DNA from: Candidatus Absconditabacterales bacterium
GTDB lineage: Bacteria > Patescibacteriota > Gracilibacteria > Absconditabacterales > Absconditicoccaceae
Assembly: GCA_937930555.1 (NCBI GenBank)
Contig: CALHCH010000001.1
Span: forward strand, 1 to 54,877
Reading direction: 5' to 3'
DNA: 54,877 bases
This document shows, in pieces, positions 1 through 9,670 of the stretch (within the stretch, counting starts at the first letter, position 1; each line of letters starts with the position of its first letter). The notes below the pieces were generated by a model. That model was not told where the DNA came from. It made no database searches and saw only the letters and a program-made list of their open reading frames with translations. A program made the position numbers and the translations under genes.

Positions 1-1764
1 AACGACTCTCTCCTCACCTCAGAGCTGAGGAAATATATCCTAGATTTTGAAAAAGAATATGTGACCACACTCAGTGACTACAAAGAACACATCGCCCCAT
101 CCTACCGAGAGGTCAGAGGTGGAGACTTCAATATCTCATGAGTACTAGGCAAGACCTACTATACGCATAGCTATCCATCATATATAGATTTCTTGTGGAC
201 CAGGGATATGATGTGATTATATGCCAAACGAGACATGAGCCGATATATCTACCCAGCAGATGATAGCTCTATCAAATCAGTACTCAAAAGAAGATCTACT
301 ATGCTCAAGGCAGAGATCTCCTCAGCAGCTGAAAAAGGTATCACTATGGATACCGATGTCTCTGTAGAATACCAAGACGTAGAAAACATCAGACAAAAAC
401 TAGCCACCAGAGAAGAAAGATACTTCCAAACCAGTATGTACACGACCATATACGAACACGATACAGAAAAACTCAGAGAAGAAGCAAAAAAGTTTGAGCA
501 AAAAATCGCGGGATACGGTATCAGAGTCAAGCCTGCATCCCAAAGAATGGATGAGTGACTCACGGTCACACTACCGCTATGTATCGATGATCTAGATATA
601 CCTAGAAGCACAGTCACTACCTCACTCGCTGGGAGTTTTCCATTTATCTCCAATGATCTCATCGAAAATCAAGGAATCCTATACGGGATCAATCTCCATT
701 CGTGATCCTTGGTTATTTTTGATAGATTTGCCAAAAGACTACCAAATGCAAATGCACTCATACTCGCTACCTCTGGTGCTGGTAAATCATTTGCGGTCAA
801 GCTAGAGATACTGAGATACCTCCTGCTATGAGTAGATGTGATCGTGATAGATCCAGAAAACGAATACAGATCTCTCGCTGAAAAAGTGTGAGGCACCTAT
901 GTAAATATCTCGGTAAACTCTGCACAGTATATCAATCCATTTGATCTGCCGCCCAAGATACAAGACATAGACTACAAGCCTGGAGATCTCCTAAGAGGAC
1001 AGATCATGAATCTCATCTCACTGATATGAGTGCTCATCTGAGGACTCTCACCAGCAGAAGAAGCGCTGCTAGACAATGCTCTCCAAGCCACCTATGCACT
1101 CAAAGAAATCACTCTCACCGATGATGATCTCACCGATAGGACTGTCCCGATGATGGAAGACCTCCTGCATGTCCTGGATGGGATGAAGTGATGAGACCTG
1201 ATGTGACTCAAGCTCAGCAAGTATGTGACTGGTACTTTTGGCAAATTGTTTAATAACAAGACAAATGTAGATCTCAACAATCAACTCACGGTGTTTTCTA
1301 TCAGAGATCTAGAAGACGCACTCAAAACCCCAGCAATGTTTAATATATTGAACTATATCTGGACCAAAGTAAGATCACAAAAGAAAAAGAGACTCCTAGT
1401 GATAGATGAAGCCTGGATCATGATGCAGCAAGAAGTATCTGCACAATTTCTCTACCAATTGATCAAGAGAGCAAGAAAATATGGTCTATGAGTGACCACA
1501 ATCACGCAGGATGTAGAAGATTTTATCTCATCCAAATACGGTAAACCAATCGTATCCAACTCCTCACTCCAGCTACTCCTCAAACAATCCACCTCTTCGA
1601 TCAAATCCCTAGAAGACGCGTTTGGGCTCTCAGAAGCAGAAAAACAACAACTCGTGGCTTCTAACATATGAGAGGGACTTTTGTTTGCTGGCAATCAGCA
1701 CGTAGCAGTCAAGATACTCGCCTCTCCCGAAGAAGCAGAGTTTATCACCACAGACGTAACATAG
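1..1764 (+). CDS. VirB4/TraC-family conjugation ATPase, C-terminal part (5' end outside window)
   Basis: Frame 1 is open from the window edge to TAG at 1762 if TGA is read as glycine, giving 587 residues of a truncated protein. A Walker A motif (SGAGKSF) lies near fragment residue 258 and a Walker B (LLVIDEAW) near residue 467, followed by a family-like region (LIKRARKYG, then TTITQDVEDF). This is the layout of VirB4-type AAA ATPases that energise type IV secretion or conjugative pilus assembly at the inner membrane face. The next gene encodes a VirB2-like membrane protein 53 bp downstream, supporting a T4SS-related role. The upstream N-terminal domain is not in the window. The ORF track shows only 235-558 and 1225-1491 because TGA glycine codons split it. 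Confidence 0.85.
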
Positions 1765-1817
1765 AGAGCAGAAAATATAAAGAGATAGTAGCTATAATTT
1801 TAATCACTATCGTTTCA

Positions 1818-2846
1818 ATGAAAAAAATATGTCTTGCATTAGTTGCTATGTTTCTGGGACTTACTTGTGTGAGTAGTGTTGTGCATGCTGGGAGATTTCA
1901 GTGAGTATTGGAGGATTCGCTCAGTGGCGGTGAGTGAGAGCTGCCAGGTGGCAATACCCTCCTAGACTACCAAGAGACATCACTCGTGAGTGAGGTATGA
2001 TGAGCAGAAGGTATTAGAGATTTATTGATCACCATAGCAGTGACCATCTTGATACCTGTATTTGTGTTTGCTGGGATTATCATAGCGATATTATGATTTT
2101 ATAAGTTGATGACGTCTGAGGCAGAAGACGAGACATCCAAAGCCTGGAACTATATCATCTATGGGGTCATATGAGTGATGATCATGATCTCAGCCTGATA
2201 CATCACCAACCTCCTGGTGGGTGCAGATGGGAGCGGATCAGCTAGCAGTGTGTTTGATTTTGAGGGACGATCGGAGCTGGATGGACCTGCTCTAGCAGCA
2301 CAGATCTATGAGATGATAGCCTACCCGCTTCTCAAGATATTTTTAAATCTTGCTATGGGGATACTATTTATCATCGTGATGGTCAATGCATTTAAGATGA
2401 TATTTAGTCCTGATGACAATATCGTGAGCAAAGCATGATCTATACTGGTATACTCTATCATATGAGTCCTAGCAATACTGCTCTCCAAAAACATCGTAGA
2501 ACTCGTGTACGGAAATTATGAACAAGTCATCGTCAAACTCAACCCAGGTGAAGAATGAGAATTAGGAGAAGTATGATTGTTGTTTGGTGGATTGGGTGGA
2601 GACTGATGAGTGACGATCAGAGCTAGCGCACTAGAGAGGATCCGATGAGTCATCAATCGAGTCCTGTGATTGGCGACGTTTATAGTGACGGTGATCATCA
2701 TCTATCTAGGATATATGATGCTCATCAAGCCCAACGACGAAGACAGCACCAAAAAAATCAAAAGCTATTTGATCTATATGATTATTGGGATATTTATCAT
2801 AGGGTTTAGTTATCTCCTGAGTAGGATGCTGATTGTGACGTGATAA
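1818..2846 (+). CDS. Secreted multi-span membrane protein of three VirB2/TrbC-like repeat units
   Basis: ATG at 1818 opens a 342-residue protein (TGA = Gly) ending TGA-TAA. The N-terminus is a signal peptide (MKKICLALVAMFLGL...HAG). Three related segments follow at about residues 69-133, 164-235 and 272-342. Each has a hydrophobic helix, a short charged loop (YKLMTSEAEDETSKAW, FKMIFSPDDNIVSKA, YMMLIKPNDEDSTKKI) and a second helix beginning Y-x-IYG/I-IG. Two helices with a short polar loop is the VirB2/TrbC pilin-like plan, here seemingly triplicated in one chain. Being next to the VirB4-like ATPase, it probably forms a channel or pilus-base component. Similarity to VirB2 is by topology and short motifs only; VirB6-like is an alternative. 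Confidence 0.7.
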
Positions 2847-2890
2847 GTTGGATGAATGAGATTAGAGTTGGAGATAAGAATAAGAATCAG

Positions 2891-2929
2891 TATCTTATTT
2901 CTATTTTCTATTTTCTATTTTCTATTTTG
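2891..2929. repeat. 7-bp period tandem repeat (CTATTTT)n before murC
   Basis: About four copies of CTATTTT run up to the probable murC start. Similar 7- to 8-bp period A/T tracts occur in other spacers of the window (near 12,390, 21,890 and 41,370). Confidence 0.8.
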
Positions 2930-4474
2930 AATAATATCGTCCTAGTTTGAGTCTGATGAGCTGGTGTCTCTGCCCTTGCGAGACTGTTTTTGCAGTTGTG
3001 ATGTACGGATATTGTAGGTATAGACAGCGTAGAGTCAGAGATTACGCAAAATCTAAAATCTCAAGGTATTGCGATCACTATCTGAACTGGTATATACGAA
3101 GTCCAGCCAGATGATTTTGTGATATACTCTAGCGCAGCCATTGACTCTATCGAAGTACAAACATCACTCTCCTATATAGGTCAAAATCACAAAAAAGTCT
3201 TCCCTCCACTAAGTTATTTTCAATTTTTGGGAGAGATATCCAAGTATCTCGAGACGATTGCGATCGCTGGGACGCACGGCAAGAGTACCACCACTGCCCT
3301 CACAGCACATACCCTCTCACAGCACTATCCGATGTTTGGGATCGGGATAGTGTGAGCTGGAGTAGCTGATCGATGATGAGACAATGTCAGAGTCAGCACG
3401 ACCCATATATCAGACATCAAAGACATCATCCATCATATCATAGATCCCAAATGACCAAGCATAGAACACCTGATGAAAAAATATCTGTTTGTGATCGAAG
3501 CATGTGAGTACAACTACCAGTTTCTCTCACTAGATGTAGACTACGCTGCCCTGACCAATATAGAACTAGATCACGCTGATGTATACGGTACGTTTGCAAA
3601 TTATTTGGATACCTTCGTACAGTTTTGTAATAAGGTAAAAAAATGAATCTTTAGTTTTGGTGATACGCAGTGACTTGAGACTATACAGGACCATAGTGAT
3701 GCACCGCTACATATGGTACAGCAACAGCATTTTGAATTTGCTCATATGCTATGAGCGCACAATCATCTCAATGCGAGTCTTGCACTAGATGTGTGTAAAC
3801 ACCTCACACAGCAGGCGCAAAAAGACAAACAATCTGAGTTACCCCTTGATAAGGGGGTCGAGCTGGGTGAAGCCAGCGAGGGGGGTTTGAAAACTACTAT
3901 ACAATGATTTACCTCTCTACGAAGAAGATGAGAACTCCTATGACACAATACTCACTGAGTACCAGTCATCACAGACTACGCACATCATCCTACAGAGCTT
4001 GCTAGCATCCTCCAAGCCATATCAGAAAAATATTCTCCCTCTCCTAGCGAAGCGGTTGGGACAAGGTGAATGACGGAGTCAGAGATGGTGCCCTGGGGTG
4101 GAGGGTCGGAGTGAGGGAAAATTCACCTCATCTTCCAGCCTCACCAAGCACGTCGTGTGGTGGAGTTTTGGGATGAGTTTGTGGATACGCTCCAGACAGT
4201 AAATGACCCAATAATATATAACATATATACCGCTAGAGAAAACATAGCAGATCTCGCAGACTACACTATCTCCTCATCGCAGCTCCAGTCTGAGGTCTGA
4301 GGTCTGAGGTCTTTTGATGAGCTAGGAGAGTTGTTTGTAGATCAGTGTAGTGGGACATATATCACCGACTATACACAGATACAACACATCATCTCACAGC
4401 AGACTGAGTGAGTGATACTTGTATGCACAGCAGGAGATTTGGATTGGGAAGTGAGGAAGTTTATTGCAAGCTAA
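2927..4474 (+). CDS. murC: UDP-N-acetylmuramate--L-alanine ligase
   Basis: Cytoplasmic Mur ligase adding L-alanine to UDP-MurNAc with ATP in peptidoglycan synthesis. Frame 2 with TGA = Gly gives 515 residues. Visible are the N-terminal nucleotide motif (VGVGGAG, three of its glycines being TGA), the ATP loop AGTHGKSTTT, a central EACEYNYQF segment and the C-terminal DYAHHPTEL motif. The start is uncertain: TTG at 2927 puts Met directly before NNIVLVGVGGAG as in relatives, whereas ATG at 2852 would translate a CTATTTT tandem tract, so I prefer TTG. Two GC-rich palindromic elements are inserted in frame (about 3842-3886 and 4034-4120), adding non-homologous peptides, and a 7-bp triplet repeat (TGAGGTC x3) lies near 4298. 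The downstream gene is convergent (sufS). Confidence 0.92.
3842..3886. repeat. GC-rich palindromic element inside murC (type A)
   Basis: CCCCTTGATAAGGGGG followed by a G-rich arm. It resembles intergenic copies at 17852-17890 and 24616-24670. It is read in frame and adds a short low-conservation peptide between the MurC substrate domain and RRRGE segment. Confidence 0.7.
4034..4120. repeat. GC-rich palindromic element inside murC (type B)
   Basis: Begins CTCCCTCTCCTAGCGAAGCG and ends in a GGGGTGGAGGG / GAGTGAGGG arm. The first arm matches the element in rsmA at 52781-52830. It is longer than that copy and looks diverged in the middle. The frame is kept. Confidence 0.65.
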
Positions 4475-4563
4475 TATCCTTTATCTATAAAAAAATCAAG
4501 GCATCTCAAATGCTACATTCCGCATTATCTGACAGTTCACGCTGGATCCTTTGGTCGTGCCCC

Positions 4564-5799
4564 CTAATGACTCCTCAATACCTCAAAAAACCTCTCCACA
4601 TCCCTCATCTCCGTATATGCCCAGAGCGATATCCTACACGTCACTCATAGATCACACTGCTGGTGATAGATATGTGTACAATGCGTCCCTGTCCTAAGCG
4701 CTATACCGGCACGATCCATCTGCTGCTCTAGCTCATGCACAGATCATCTACTAAGGACAAAAGAAAACACCCCCACTCTCCCCTCATCGGTCTGGAGTCA
4801 CAACAACTGTATCACTCCCTCCTGCTCCAAGAGCACAAACTGCTCCAAACAATACTGCATCAACGGTCTTTCCAACTGATCTATGGTATCATATCAGATA
4901 CTATCTATATAGCGTATCGCCTCCGCCAGACTCAGTGCTCATACGATATTGGGCGTGCCTGGCTCGAGACTATCTGGAGCTCATATATAGGTCATCCCAT
5001 CCTGCGTCACACGCTCCACAGCTCCACCTCACACTCTGCCTGGGGTGAGTTTTTTTAGATGTTGTTTTTTTCACCATAGTACACCGATACCTGTCAGCGC
5101 ACCGAGTTTGTGTCCAGTAAAAAAACAAAAATCACATCCCAAATCGGACACATCCACAGCAAAGTGAGCGATAGCCTGACTCGCATCTACCACGATATAT
5201 GGAGACACTCCCCCCTCATAGAGGGGGGCTAGGGGGGAGTCTACATACGTAGAGAGAGTCTTGATCTCCTGCTCCCATATACTCCCCGTGACATTACTAC
5301 ACAGCGAGAGGGCTATGATTTTTGTGTTTGTATCTACAAGTGAAATCACTTCATCAGTATCTAGCACTCCATCTACTCAGATATGTACTCGGCGTAGCTG
5401 GGCACCAGTATGCTCAGCCAGCATCTGTCGTGGGAGGAGATTGGCGTGATGCTCGAGGTCGCTGAGGATGATATTGTGCTCGGGTCCGATCTGTCCTGAT
5501 CTGATCAGAGATCGCACGAGGAGATTGGCACTATCGGTGCTACTTGAGGTCCATACCACCTCCGACTCATCATATGCTCAGACAAACTCTGCTACCGTAC
5601 TCCTAGCTTGCTCGTATAGTGCTTCAGATCTGCGTGATAGATCGTATTTGCCTCTATGGATATTGGCATAGTCAGTGCTGAGATATGACGATACCGCATC
5701 TATGACCACCTGTGGCTTGTGGAGCGTAGACGCACTATCCAGATAGATCATCTCTGGATGTGAGGCGAAGATTGGGAAATCGTTTTTGATTGAATTCAT
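4564..5799 (-). CDS. sufS: Cysteine desulfurase, SufS/Csd type
   Basis: PLP enzyme that removes sulfur from L-cysteine for Fe-S cluster assembly and thio-modification. Three ORF-track pieces (5578-5799, 5377-5559, 5071-5367) and the following TGA-containing stretch join in one frame, 411 residues, stop TAG. Family signs are YLDSASTLHKP at the start, DLEHHANLLP, VVDASQA, the PLP lysine in FFTGHKLGALTG, and the C-terminal RTGTHCTH loop with the expected catalytic Cys. A palindromic element (5207-5240) is inserted in frame, giving SPLAPLYEGG just before the PLP-binding strand. No SufBCD or IscU gene is nearby. It is convergent with murC (89 bp between stops). Confidence 0.92.
5207..5240. repeat. 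GC-rich palindrome inside sufS
   Basis: ACTCCCCCCTCATAGAGGGG with its G-rich complement forms a near-perfect hairpin. It is read in frame as SPLAPLYEGG. Confidence 0.75.
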
Positions 5800-5957
5800 G
5801 AGCCATATAATACAAAATATAATCTACAAAACTATAGTATATCATATAAAAAAATGGTAATAACATATCTCTACTAATTGTTACTACCATCTATAACTCG
5901 TAAAAATCGTGATACACTAAGCAACAAATAGTAAATTCCAAAAAATAATTTGCTGTA

Positions 5958-5993
5958 CCAAAAAATCGACCAGTCCGTTGGTCGATTTTTTGG
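5958..5993. terminator. Bidirectional intrinsic terminator
   Basis: CCAAAAAATCGACCA and TGGTCGATTTTTTGG form a strong hairpin with A and T tracts on both sides. It terminates the 6019-6645 gene on the minus strand. The rest of the 5800-6018 spacer is AT-rich without a recognisable gene. Confidence 0.85.
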
Positions 5994-6018
5994 TAGTAGT
6001 ATCATATATCAATTGTGT

Positions 6019-6645
6019 CTATGCGTCTATCGTTGCTTGGATAGTCTCTCTGATACCTTCAAGAAGATCCAATACTGTCTCATCCTCTACTCTATCGATT
6101 CTTGCATTTATTTTTTCTATTGCTCTTTCTAGTCTATCTACATCTACAGTTTCGATGATCTTTTTTACCATAGTTGCGTGATCTGCTTTGAAATGTTTTC
6201 CAGGACCTCTTTTTTTGTATGATTTCTTCATCTTTACTTCACCGTTTTCTACATAGTATGCACGAGCTTTATCAAAACTTTCTTGCACTTTTTCTAGCAT
6301 GTCTTCACTATCATGACTATCGTCACATTTTTTTGCATCTGAATTGTTTGCACAGTACTCAGCTTTTGCAGCTTCTTTTTCTGCTGTTTGTGCTTGTATC
6401 TCAGCACTATATGCAGCAAAATCATTGTTCATCACTGCTGCACTGAGAGCTTCTTGGCGAGCTGCGTACGCTGCCACATCCTTGTCGCTTTTTTTAGCTC
6501 TATGTGACATATTGTATCTCATCTCTCATCTGTCTCCTCTCTCTCCATGATCTCATCATCTAGGATGATCTGCACTTGCGATACCTCATGTGAGCATCAT
6601 AGCGAGTACACCATATAGCATTACTTTGTTGATAGTTGTTTTCAT
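6019..6645 (-). CDS. Secreted charged helical protein of unknown function
   Basis: The ORF track starts at 6522, but with TGA = Gly the frame extends upstream to ATG at 6645, which gives a convincing signal peptide (MKTTINKVMLYGVLAMMLTG, cleavage after IASA). The mature part is about 185 residues, rich in Ala, Glu and Lys, and predicted mostly helical (EIQAQTAEKEAAKAEY, DRLERAIEKINARIDRVED), with two Cys in one segment. This suggests a small periplasmic or surface coiled-coil protein. No family recognised. It stands alone with its own terminator downstream. Confidence 0.8.
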
Positions 6646-6768
6646 AGTTGTGATATCAAAAGAATAAAACACACCAAAAGTGTATGATCATATAATACAA
6701 ATCAACCTTAAAGTATTCTTAAGCATCTTATATGGTAGAGATAAGGTTAGAATAGTATGTTGGTATAC

Positions 6769-6803
6769 AAAAAGCCCAACCATATAACGGGGTTGGGCTT
6801 TTT
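6769..6803. terminator. Intrinsic terminator
   Basis: AAAAAGCCCAAC, a 10-nt loop, GTTGGGCTTTTT. It lies about 20 bp past the apparent end of the 6824 gene on the minus strand. Confidence 0.85.
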
Positions 6804-6823
6804 AGAAACTTAGAACGAGGAAA

Positions 6824-7177
6824 TCACTCGAGCTCATGATTGTAATTACCTTTCATATGTCCATAAAGAAATCTCATAGTGGTATGTTGTGGATTACCAT
6901 CCCAAACCTCTACATAAATCTGAGTTGCCTTAGTATCAGCTGTAGCATCAATAGGCACCTCAACTGCAAGTGAAGCTCTATATCCATCAGTAGTCTGGCA
7001 GATAGGAAATCTTTCAAACTTTCCTGGTATTTCTGTATATGTCCTATTGCGATCTTCATAAAGAATGTCCTCGTAGGGGCCGTTGAAATCTTTTAGAAAT
7101 CGTGCCTCATCAGATCTAGATGAATCGGTAACTTGTAAAACAATAGCAATGTAATTATCAATATCTGCTTTTCTCAT
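6824..7177 (-). CDS. Orphan protein of unknown function, apparent end at TGA
   Basis: A 117-codon ORF with no internal TGA although it has about seven glycines. It is preceded by the 7212-7898 gene (34 bp apart) and probably shares its transcript. I recognise no family; it looks like a small beta-rich soluble domain (YRASLAVEVPIDATADTKAT, IYVEVWDG). The last codon before the terminator hairpin is TGA. With TGA = Gly the frame would run on through the terminator to TAA at 6728, adding about 33 unlikely-looking residues. Either a readthrough tail exists or the gene came from a source where TGA stops. Coordinates here stop at the TGA. Confidence 0.6.
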   Translation of the reverse strand: MRKADIDNYIAIVLQVTDSSRSDEARFLKDFNGPYEDILYEDRNRTYTEIPGKFERFPICQTTDGYRASLAVEVPIDATADTKATQIYVEVWDGNPQHTTMRFLYGHMKGNYNHELE

Positions 7178-7211
7178 TTCTATATTTTATTGGTTAATAA
7201 TTAATTTCAAT

Positions 7212-7898
7212 TTATACTCTACCAGCAAGCTTTATTACTGTTTTTAGTACATCTTTCATAATCTCTTGATTCTTCTTAGTATGAGTTATTTCATACCAAG
7301 ATTTTAGTCTACTCTCTGATTCAGCAGTGATATCTATAGCGTCCCAACTACCAGTGAATAGCTCAAGAGAGCCTCCTTTTTGCAAGAAGTTATCTCTATA
7401 TGCAAGAATCTTTCTAGGGCCAGTATTTGTTTTAACTTTAGGTAAATCTACAGTTTTTTGTCGAAACAATAAAGTAAACTCTTTGCCATTAGAGCCAATA
7501 TCTGTTACTCTATTTACTATCCCTAATAATGTGTAGCCAGCTCCAATAACTGTTCTGATATTCTTTCTAGGATCAAACTGAACTCTCTTAGTTGTCTTTG
7601 ATCTTTTCCTATAGATTTTAGAAATCTCTTTCAAAAAATTATTTAATTCTTTGCCAGTAATCTCTCCTAAATTGTCAGGGTGAATATATTCTTGGTGAGC
7701 CAATGGTGCAAGCATAGATCTATTATTCCCGCCAGGATCTCTCTTGTGTAAAATCACCTGTAATGGGTTAGATCTTTTTCTACTAGCACTCAATCCCTGA
7801 TCTGCTCTATCTTTGTATTGGATAGCAGAAAAACCCAATGGATCAATCAGGTGATTATAAATACTACCACCTGATAACTTATTTAATTTACTACTCAT
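7212..7898 (-). CDS. Orphan protein of unknown function (228 aa)
   Basis: An uninterrupted ORF with about 22 glycines and no TGA codon, ending in TAA. That contrasts with neighbouring genes, where TGA is common. The sequence is basic in the middle (KIYRKRSKTTKRVQFDPRKN) and soluble, with no signal peptide or membrane segment; I recognise no family. It is driven by a near-consensus promoter at 7996-8023 and carries a leader motif shared with the 28118 gene. Codon use and gene-specific regulation suggest recent acquisition, probably as a two-gene unit with 6824-7177. Confidence 0.75.
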   Translation of the reverse strand: MSSKLNKLSGGSIYNHLIDPLGFSAIQYKDRADQGLSASRKRSNPLQVILHKRDPGGNNRSMLAPLAHQEYIHPDNLGEITGKELNNFLKEISKIYRKRSKTTKRVQFDPRKNIRTVIGAGYTLLGIVNRVTDIGSNGKEFTLLFRQKTVDLPKVKTNTGPRKILAYRDNFLQKGGSLELFTGSWDAIDITAESESRLKSWYEITHTKKNQEIMKDVLKTVIKLAGRV

Positions 7899-7963
7899 TT
7901 TTATCTTTTATTAAATTAGTGAATCAATATTAAAATCTACATTGTCATTGCGACATCATCTCT

Positions 7964-8023
7964 TGTTCCGTACTTTTAAAGAACTCAAGCAATCTACTAT
8001 ATCAATATAATATATAAAGTCAA
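7964..8023 (-). promoter_or_regulatory. Promoter and leader motif of the 7898 orphan gene
   Basis: On the minus strand TTGACT (8018-8023), 16-bp spacer, TATAGT (7996-8001). About 17 bp further the transcript carries TTAAAAGTACGGAACA (7964-7979), which recurs with one change before the orphan gene starting at 28118. Confidence 0.7.
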
Positions 8024-8091
8024 TAAAAAATCGCCCCTCCCGAGACGATCCCAACTTGTCTAATTCACCTAATTTCATCAACTCGTTTAAA

Positions 8092-9093
8092 CTACTCCAC
8101 TTCTACCTTCTTGCTACCCCCACTCAGCAGATATGCCAGCGGCGCAGCTACAAATATCGAACTATAGGTACCAGCGATCACACCCATACCTAGCGTAAAC
8201 GCAAACATCTTGAGTATACCTGTACCAAATACATACATCGCAGCGATCACAAGCAGTGTAGAGATCGATGTGGCCAATGATCTCCTCATGGTCTGTCGCA
8301 AGCTCCTATCAAAAACTTCCGCACGGTCAAAAGCCGCTTTTGCGACTTTTTTGTCCTTCTTCTTTTTCTTTTTGCCGTCTTCTTGTTCATCCTCCTTGAG
8401 ATAGTCTAGCGTGTTTTCACGTATTCTATCAAAAATCACAATCGTATCATTGATACTATATCACATCACCGTGAGCAGCGCAATGATAAAGATCGTATCT
8501 ACCTGGATGGTTTCATTCATCGACATTATCAGCCCATATACCCCACTAGCAAAACTCACATCAAAAATCATCGTAAAAATCGTCACGATAGCCAACAAGA
8601 GTGGTGAGATCACCTTACGCATCCCCGCAAATGAAAACAGGATATAGATCGCCATCAGTATAGTACCCCATATCAGCGCTTGTCTAGCAGACTTGGTGAT
8701 ATAGTCACCGATACTTGGTCAGATCACGGACTGCTCGAGGATATTGTCTCTAGATGCTATGATACCATTGTCTACCATAGTACTCTGGATGAGCTCAGTG
8801 ATAGCTGATACCTCGTCATTTCAACTAAATCTCTGTTGTAGCAATACACTACCGTACCCATCCTTATTGCCTTTGGTGATCGCAAAGTCAGTGTATCACG
8901 CATCAGTCATCGATGTCTCCAGGATTCAGATCTGCTCATCACTGATGCTTTGATCAGTCACCACCTCCATACCACCAGTAAACTGGATACTCGGACGCAA
9001 ATTGGAAAAGAATAGTCGCAATGCTGTAGCTATTACGACTCCAGCGATACCGAGTCGTAGCATTGTCTTATTGATGATTGAGAATTGTTTCAT
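8092..9093 (-). CDS. secF: Protein translocase subunit SecF
   Basis: Three ORF-track pieces (8092-8439, 8461-8655, 8926-9141) share one frame; start ATG 9093, stop TAG, 333 residues. SecF uses the proton-motive force to help SecYEG complete export. Visible are the first membrane helix near residue 15, a periplasmic domain (SIQFTGGMEVV), and a helix cluster containing the family motif SINDTIVIFDRIRE followed by the MRRSLATS segment. An unusual cytoplasmic insertion (EDGKKKKKKDKK) lies between the two. No secD is present next to it, which is unusual as secD and secF are normally adjacent. Confidence 0.93.
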
Positions 9094-9152
9094 ATATGGT
9101 AGATAATAAATCAAAAATAATATCACTCTCGATACGATCACGTAGAAGCACG

Positions 9153-9186
9153 GTCATTGCGAGGAGCGTAGCGAGGTGGCAATCTC
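9153..9186. repeat. GTCATTGCGAG-type repeat, left copy beside the GIY-YIG gene
   Basis: GTCATTGCGAGGAGCGTAGC continuing to GGCAATCTC. It is in inverted orientation to the copy at 9500-9527, and together they bracket the GIY-YIG gene. Confidence 0.8.
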
Positions 9187-9191
9187 GTTTT

Positions 9192-9476
9192 TTACAGCTG
9201 ATCTGCTAGGTCAATCCATTCAGGATTTGCTTCCTCTATCAATCTCACTTTTCTAGCTCTATTTCATTTTTTCAATTGTTTTTCTCTTTGTATAGCATCT
9301 GCTGTATGGTCATATTGTTCGTAGTATACAAGCATATCTAGATTGTATCTACTCGAAAAAGAGTTGTTTGCTTTATCTTTGTGTTCTTGTATTCTTCTCG
9401 TCAAGTTATTTGTGACTCATATATACAAGGTTCAGTTTTTCTTATTACTTAAGATGTATATTCGTCAATTGTTCAT
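9192..9476 (-). CDS. GIY-YIG domain endonuclease-like protein (UPF0213 type)
   Basis: Absent from the ORF track because of TGA codons. With TGA = Gly, ATG at 9476 gives 94 residues ending TAA. The N-terminus RIYILSNKKNGTLYIGVTNN is the classic GIY-YIG signature (GIY form altered to IYIL; YIG intact with TGA for the Gly), followed by LTRRIQEHK and a C-terminal AIQREKQLKKGNRARKVRLI, as in short stand-alone GIY-YIG proteins. These are putative nucleases whose role is unsettled. The gene is framed by inverted GTCATTGCGAG-type repeats, and a partial copy of its 5' end lies at 11,385, suggesting a small mobile unit. Confidence 0.92.
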
Positions 9477-9499
9477 CTTAGGTTGGTTGGTAAATTCAT

Positions 9500-9527
9500 G
9501 AGATTGCCACGCTACGCTCGCAATGAC
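9500..9527. repeat. GTCATTGCGAG-type repeat, right copy beside the GIY-YIG gene
   Basis: GAGATTGCCACGCTACGCTC GCAATGAC, inverted relative to 9153-9186. Nearly identical copies lie at 11422-11449 and 53122-53149, and a diverged one at 17792-17823. Confidence 0.85.
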
Positions 9528-9599
9528 GAATTGCTACCACTCTACGACTCTCTCATCCAAAATCAATAAGAGCAAAAATGATTTTCTTGGAAGTTTAGC

Positions 9600-9627
9600 T
9601 TGACATTCACTGATATATATATATAAG
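9600..9627 (+). promoter_or_regulatory. Sigma70-type promoter of the 9671 orphan gene
   Basis: TTGACA, 16-bp AT-rich spacer, TATAAG, 43 bp upstream of the start codon. A short hairpin (CCTGGGTTCCAGG) lies in the leader. Confidence 0.75.
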
Positions 9628-9670
9628 ATGTTTTCGCTCCTGGGTTCCAGGAAATACAAAAAATATAATC

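Noticed and set aside
2852-2926. ATG 2852 as murC start
   Set aside because: It would translate the CTATTTT tandem tract into a hydrophobic low-complexity leader; TTG 2927 fits the family start better, though I cannot exclude ATG.
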